A DNA stretch of 64,000 nucleotides, taken from NCBI RefSeq assembly GCF_902459695.1, contig NZ_CABPRZ010000003.1:1-64000 (forward strand), in the 5' to 3' direction. The translations under genes and the position numbers were made by a program. Shown piece by piece: positions 61,145-64,000 of the stretch. Within the stretch, counting starts at the first letter, position 1. Each line of letters begins with the position of its first letter. This DNA is from Pandoraea terrae (GTDB lineage: Bacteria; Pseudomonadota; Gammaproteobacteria; Burkholderiales; Burkholderiaceae). Under the pieces are notes generated by a model. That model searched no databases. It was given only the letters and a program-made list of their open reading frames with translations, and had not been told where the DNA came from.

Positions 61145-61531
61145 TCAGGGCGTGGCCCCGGCGCTCGTGGCCGCCGAGGTCGAGGTGGAATTGAGTGGCT
61201 TGATTCGATCTTCAGCGAAGCGACGCACCGCTGCCGCGGCCGTCGCCGCGTCGGCGCCGGCGTAGGGCTTGGGTGCGACCAGGTCGGCCGGGCGCGCGAG
61301 CATGGCGGCAAGGTTGCTGTAGGTCGCGCAGCCAAAGGTTACGCCGGGGTATCTGGCCCCCGCATCGACCAGGTGCGACGGCTGTACCATCTTGGCGCAG
61401 TCGGGCGGCACGGCGTGCTGGCCATCGAAACCGATGACCGAGGCGTCGGGCAGGCTGAGCGGCGGGCGCGGCGACATGCAGCCGGCGAGCGCGAGTGGCA
61501 GCAGGGCGATGGCAATCGGTCGCAAGGGCAT
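61145..61531 (-). CDS. Short CpaD-like pilus lipoprotein
   Basis: A 128-residue protein with a lipoprotein signal ('ALLPLALAGC') and 'FGCATYSNLAAMLARPADLVAPK', the hallmark of CpaD/pilus-biogenesis lipoproteins. Caulobacter CpaD is longer (about 200-220 residues); here only the core is present. It lies in the usual place between the secretin and TadZ genes and probably helps the outer-membrane secretin. Confidence 0.75.
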   Translation of the reverse strand: MPLRPIAIALLPLALAGCMSPRPPLSLPDASVIGFDGQHAVPPDCAKMVQPSHLVDAGARYPGVTFGCATYSNLAAMLARPADLVAPKPYAGADAATAAAAVRRFAEDRIKPLNSTSTSAATSAGATP

Positions 61532-61547
61532 CGCGGGCCTCCAGGAA

Positions 61548-62972
61548 TCAGTAGACGAAGCCGGCAGCGCCCACCAGGCGCGGCGTGTCACCCGACAAGG
61601 GGTCGAGCCCCAGGCTTCGTTGCAGGACATATTCGATATCGCTGCTCGGCCGCGTGACACTGTCGATCGCCTGACCCAGCCGCCCGGGATCGGTTGGCTG
61701 GACGATGTACGGTGTGACGATGACCACGATTTCGGACTTGTTGTTCAGATAGTTCTTCGATGAAAACAGCGCGCCGAGCACCGGCAGCTTGCCCAGGCCG
61801 GGCAGTTCTTGCAGCACGTCGCTGGTCTTGCTCTGCAGCAATCCGCCGATCGCGAAGCTTTGCCCGCTGGACAGCTCGACCGTCGTCTCGACGCGGCGCA
61901 CCGTGAGCGCCGGGATCTTGATGCTGCCGGTCGTGACACTGTTGGCCGCATCGATTTCGCTGACCTCGGGTCGGACCTTGAGGCTGATTCGGTTGTCGGC
62001 GAGCACCGTCGGCGTGAAATCGAGCGACACGCCGAACGGCTTGAACGCGATCGTGATCGAGCCGGACTTGTCCTGCGCGACGGGAATCGGGATCTCGCCG
62101 CCGGCGAGGAAGCTGGCGGTCTCGCCGGACATCGCCGTCAGGTTCGGTTCGGCGAGCATGGTGAGCAGCCCTTCCTGGTCGAGGGCATCGAGCACGCCGT
62201 CGATGCCCCAGTGCGAGGTGTGAAATCCACCGAGGATGGAGAAGGCTTGCGAGGTCGAGGAAGACGCGGCGGTCGTCGCGGCGTTCGCGGCGGCCGCACC
62301 CACGAGCGCACCGCTCAGGGAGTTGGTGGCGTTCAACGCCGTGCGTCCGTTGAAGAGTCCGCCGATGAAATTGCCGGAGGCCCCCAGGGAGCTCCAGTTG
62401 ATGCCGAGCTGCTGCGTGATGTTGCGATCGACTTCCGTGACGCGCACGCGCAGATTGACCTGAATCGGCCGAGACAGTGTCATGCGGTTGACCAGCGCTT
62501 CCTTGTTACGCAGGTAGGGTGTGAGCGACTGGATCACGGCGTCCGCGTCGGCGGCGCTTGGCACGACGCCCGCCACCATCAGCGAACCAGGCGCGCTGCT
62601 CACCGTCAGCCGGAATTGCGGGAAGCGCGCATCCAGCAGGCGCTGCAGAGATTGCGTATCGACGCTGACCACGATCGTCTGGCGCAGGATCGTGCGGTTG
62701 TTCGCGCCCAGTGCGAACACGGTCGTGGTGCCGGCTTTCTTGCCCAGCACGAACACCGTCTGCGGCGTCGGCACGTGGACGTCGGCAACCTCGGGGTCCG
62801 CGACGAACACGGCCACGGCCGGTTCAGGCAAACGCAGCATCTCGCCTGCGCCGATGGCGACGGTTAGCATTGGACCCGCGCCTTGGGCATGTGCGCCCTG
62901 CGCGAGCACCACGCCGAGCACAACGGCCCAGAGCCACCGTGAGCGAACCATCGAAGACGCCATGCGCCACAT
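61548..62972 (-). CDS. rcpA: RcpA/CpaC-type outer-membrane secretin
   Basis: A 474-residue secretin with a signal peptide (about residue 30, 'AQGAHAQ'), an N-terminal BON/N0-like domain ('VAVFVADPEVADVHVPTPQTVFVLGKKAG' contains the family pattern) and a C-terminal secretin domain with 'VELSSGQSFAIGGLLQSK' and 'SEIVVIVTPYIV'. It forms the channel for the Flp pilus. Start ATG at 62972 or 62963. The next upstream gene is rcpC. Confidence 0.9.
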   Translation of the reverse strand: MWRMASSMVRSRWLWAVVLGVVLAQGAHAQGAGPMLTVAIGAGEMLRLPEPAVAVFVADPEVADVHVPTPQTVFVLGKKAGTTTVFALGANNRTILRQTIVVSVDTQSLQRLLDARFPQFRLTVSSAPGSLMVAGVVPSAADADAVIQSLTPYLRNKEALVNRMTLSRPIQVNLRVRVTEVDRNITQQLGINWSSLGASGNFIGGLFNGRTALNATNSLSGALVGAAAANAATTAASSSTSQAFSILGGFHTSHWGIDGVLDALDQEGLLTMLAEPNLTAMSGETASFLAGGEIPIPVAQDKSGSITIAFKPFGVSLDFTPTVLADNRISLKVRPEVSEIDAANSVTTGSIKIPALTVRRVETTVELSSGQSFAIGGLLQSKTSDVLQELPGLGKLPVLGALFSSKNYLNNKSEIVVIVTPYIVQPTDPGRLGQAIDSVTRPSSDIEYVLQRSLGLDPLSGDTPRLVGAAGFVY

Positions 62973-63009
62973 ATTCAGATCCCTGTCAGCACCCGGGACA
63001 TCCCGGACA

Positions 63010-63999
63010 TCAGCGTTGCGTTGCCGGGTTGGCGGCCACTTGCGGCTGCCCCGCGGGCGTGGGTGGCGGTGAGCCGGGCGTGGCCGCAGCGCCTGCCGGC
63101 GGCGCCGGCGTATTGGTTCCGTCGCCCACCTTCGAGCCCCGGTAGACGATGACCTTCGGCGCCGGCGCGCGAGCGGCGCCGCCAGCCGCCGCCGGCCCAT
63201 GCGAGGAGGTGCGCACCGCGCGCGAGACGTCGCTTGCCCACACCGGCGGTGTTTGCGGCTCCATCTCGTCGCCGGCGGCCGGTTGTTGGCGATCGCTCGT
63301 CGCGAAGCTGCGCAACGCCAGCGACAAGGAACCGAGATGGGTCGCCACCGCGATCACCTGCGCCGTGTGTGGCGTGACCTCGAAGGTGACGGTGCGGGCC
63401 CGCTGGTGGGCATCCTTGGGTTGCTCCTTGGTTTCCGCGTCTGCCTTCGGGCGCAGGAAGGCTGAGCCGACGGCCAGCACGCGCACCCGGCTGACCACCG
63501 TTTCGGCCGCGACCGAGTGGTCGGTCGGCGCGGGCCTGCCGGGAGTGCCGTCCAACTGTTGCGTCAGCAGGAGATCGACATAATCGCCCGGTTGGATCAG
63601 GCCGGCATTGCCCGAGACGTCGTCGATCGCCACAGAGGTCGCGCGCATGCCGGGCTTCAGGGCCGCCGCAAGAAAGCCGGGCGCGTCGGGCTGGATCACG
63701 TCGGCCAGGCCGAGCGGTTTGCCCGCGCTGACCGACGTGCGCAGCACCGCGCCTTTCAGGTCGGCGCCGCCGTCCTGCGACTGCACCAGCGCGCCCGGCG
63801 GGACCTGCCCGTGCGGGAAGTCGCGCCAGGCAAGATCGCTGTCGCGCAACAGCAGCCCTTGCGGCAAGTCGGCCGCGGCCGCACGCACGTGATCCATCGC
63901 CGGCGGCGCGGATGACGCGGGGCGGGACGCGGCGACGTAGAGTGTTCTCAATACGAAGGCACCGATGGCGGCGACGATCAGAAGCCCTGCAATTCTCAA
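63010..63999 (-). CDS. rcpC: RcpC/CpaB-like pilus assembly protein (start at or beyond window edge)
   Basis: At least 329 residues. One N-terminal membrane helix ('AGLLIVAAIGAFVL'), then a SAF-like domain ('DLPQGLLLRDSDLAWRDFP', 'AGKPLGLADVI', 'MRATSVAIDDVSGNAGLIQPGDYVDLLL' in the family pattern) and a Pro/Ala-rich tail. It is a periplasmic partner of the secretin. The first codon inside the window is a TTG at 63999; the true start may lie further right, so I treat the N-terminus as uncertain. Confidence 0.85.
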   Translation of the reverse strand: MRIAGLLIVAAIGAFVLRTLYVAASRPASSAPPAMDHVRAAAADLPQGLLLRDSDLAWRDFPHGQVPPGALVQSQDGGADLKGAVLRTSVSAGKPLGLADVIQPDAPGFLAAALKPGMRATSVAIDDVSGNAGLIQPGDYVDLLLTQQLDGTPGRPAPTDHSVAAETVVSRVRVLAVGSAFLRPKADAETKEQPKDAHQRARTVTFEVTPHTAQVIAVATHLGSLSLALRSFATSDRQQPAAGDEMEPQTPPVWASDVSRAVRTSSHGPAAAGGAARAPAPKVIVYRGSKVGDGTNTPAPPAGAAATPGSPPPTPAGQPQVAANPATQR

Positions 64000-64000
64000 T

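Noticed and set aside
1-64000. CRISPR arrays, rRNA genes and intact tRNA genes
   Set aside because: None seen on either strand; the only tRNA-like sequences are the two tRNA-Ser 3' fragments.

Overview
The window looks like a chromosomal segment of a soil Burkholderiales bacterium (Burkholderia/Paraburkholderia/Pandoraea-like). The signs are high GC, Burkholderia-type oph phthalate genes that include the quinolinate phosphoribosyltransferase homologue ophE, a pcaQ-pcaHGBCD operon, OmpC-type porins and a Tad/Flp pilus operon. The species cannot be fixed from the sequence alone.

Layout. 1-444 is the end of pntB. 557-3587 is a visibly AT-richer cassette: an imine-reductase-like enzyme, a small hypothetical protein, an NCS1 permease and an EthD-family protein. 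3812-5300 is the wreck of a small integrative element: two copies of a tRNA-Ser 3' end, a hicAB toxin-antitoxin pair between them, and a stop-interrupted integrase remnant beyond the second copy. 5474-12104 is an aliphatic-ring (cyclohexanecarboxylate-type, bad/ali) beta-oxidation cluster under a divergent MarR regulator; its ring-hydratase gene survives only as an internally deleted 49-codon stub. 12123-20060 is a complete phthalate 4,5-dioxygenase route (ophB, ophA2, ophA1 / ophD, ophC, marR, ophE). 20082-26644 is a second Rieske dioxygenase, dehydrogenase, reductase, transporter and porin set under an IclR regulator, substrate unknown. 26648-31699 is pcaQ and pcaHGBCD, which would receive protocatechuate from the upstream modules. 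31747-39232 is a full aldoxime-nitrile-amide-acid pathway (OxdA-type aldoxime dehydratase, Fe-type nitrile hydratase with its G3E activator, amidase, outer-membrane channel, AraC regulator). 39730-47437 is a sulfur or amino-acid module: a polar amino-acid ABC transporter, a cysteine-dioxygenase-like cupin, a four-domain rhodanese and a cystathionine lyase-like enzyme, with a divergent LysR regulator.

47490-53739 is the most unusual part: a five-gene phosphonate biosynthesis cluster. It encodes an MFS exporter, PEP phosphomutase, phosphonopyruvate decarboxylase, a P-loop NTPase-like protein and an ATP-grasp ligase. It has lower GC than its neighbours, lies beside an IS3-family transposase remnant, and its decarboxylase is split by a one-base frameshift in an eight-G tract. 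No aminotransferase or dehydrogenase for the usual phosphonoacetaldehyde branches is in the window, so the product cannot be predicted. 54265-63999 is a Tad pilus operon (tadG, tadE, tadD, tadC, tadB, tadA, tadZ, a CpaD-like lipoprotein, rcpA, rcpC), running off the right edge.

The window thus combines several catabolic funnels ending at protocatechuate or at ring-cleaved acyl-CoA, a detached phosphonate natural-product locus, and surface pili. Coordinates of starts were chosen from ribosome-binding sites and family length; all functions are from reading the protein sequences by eye, without database searches.
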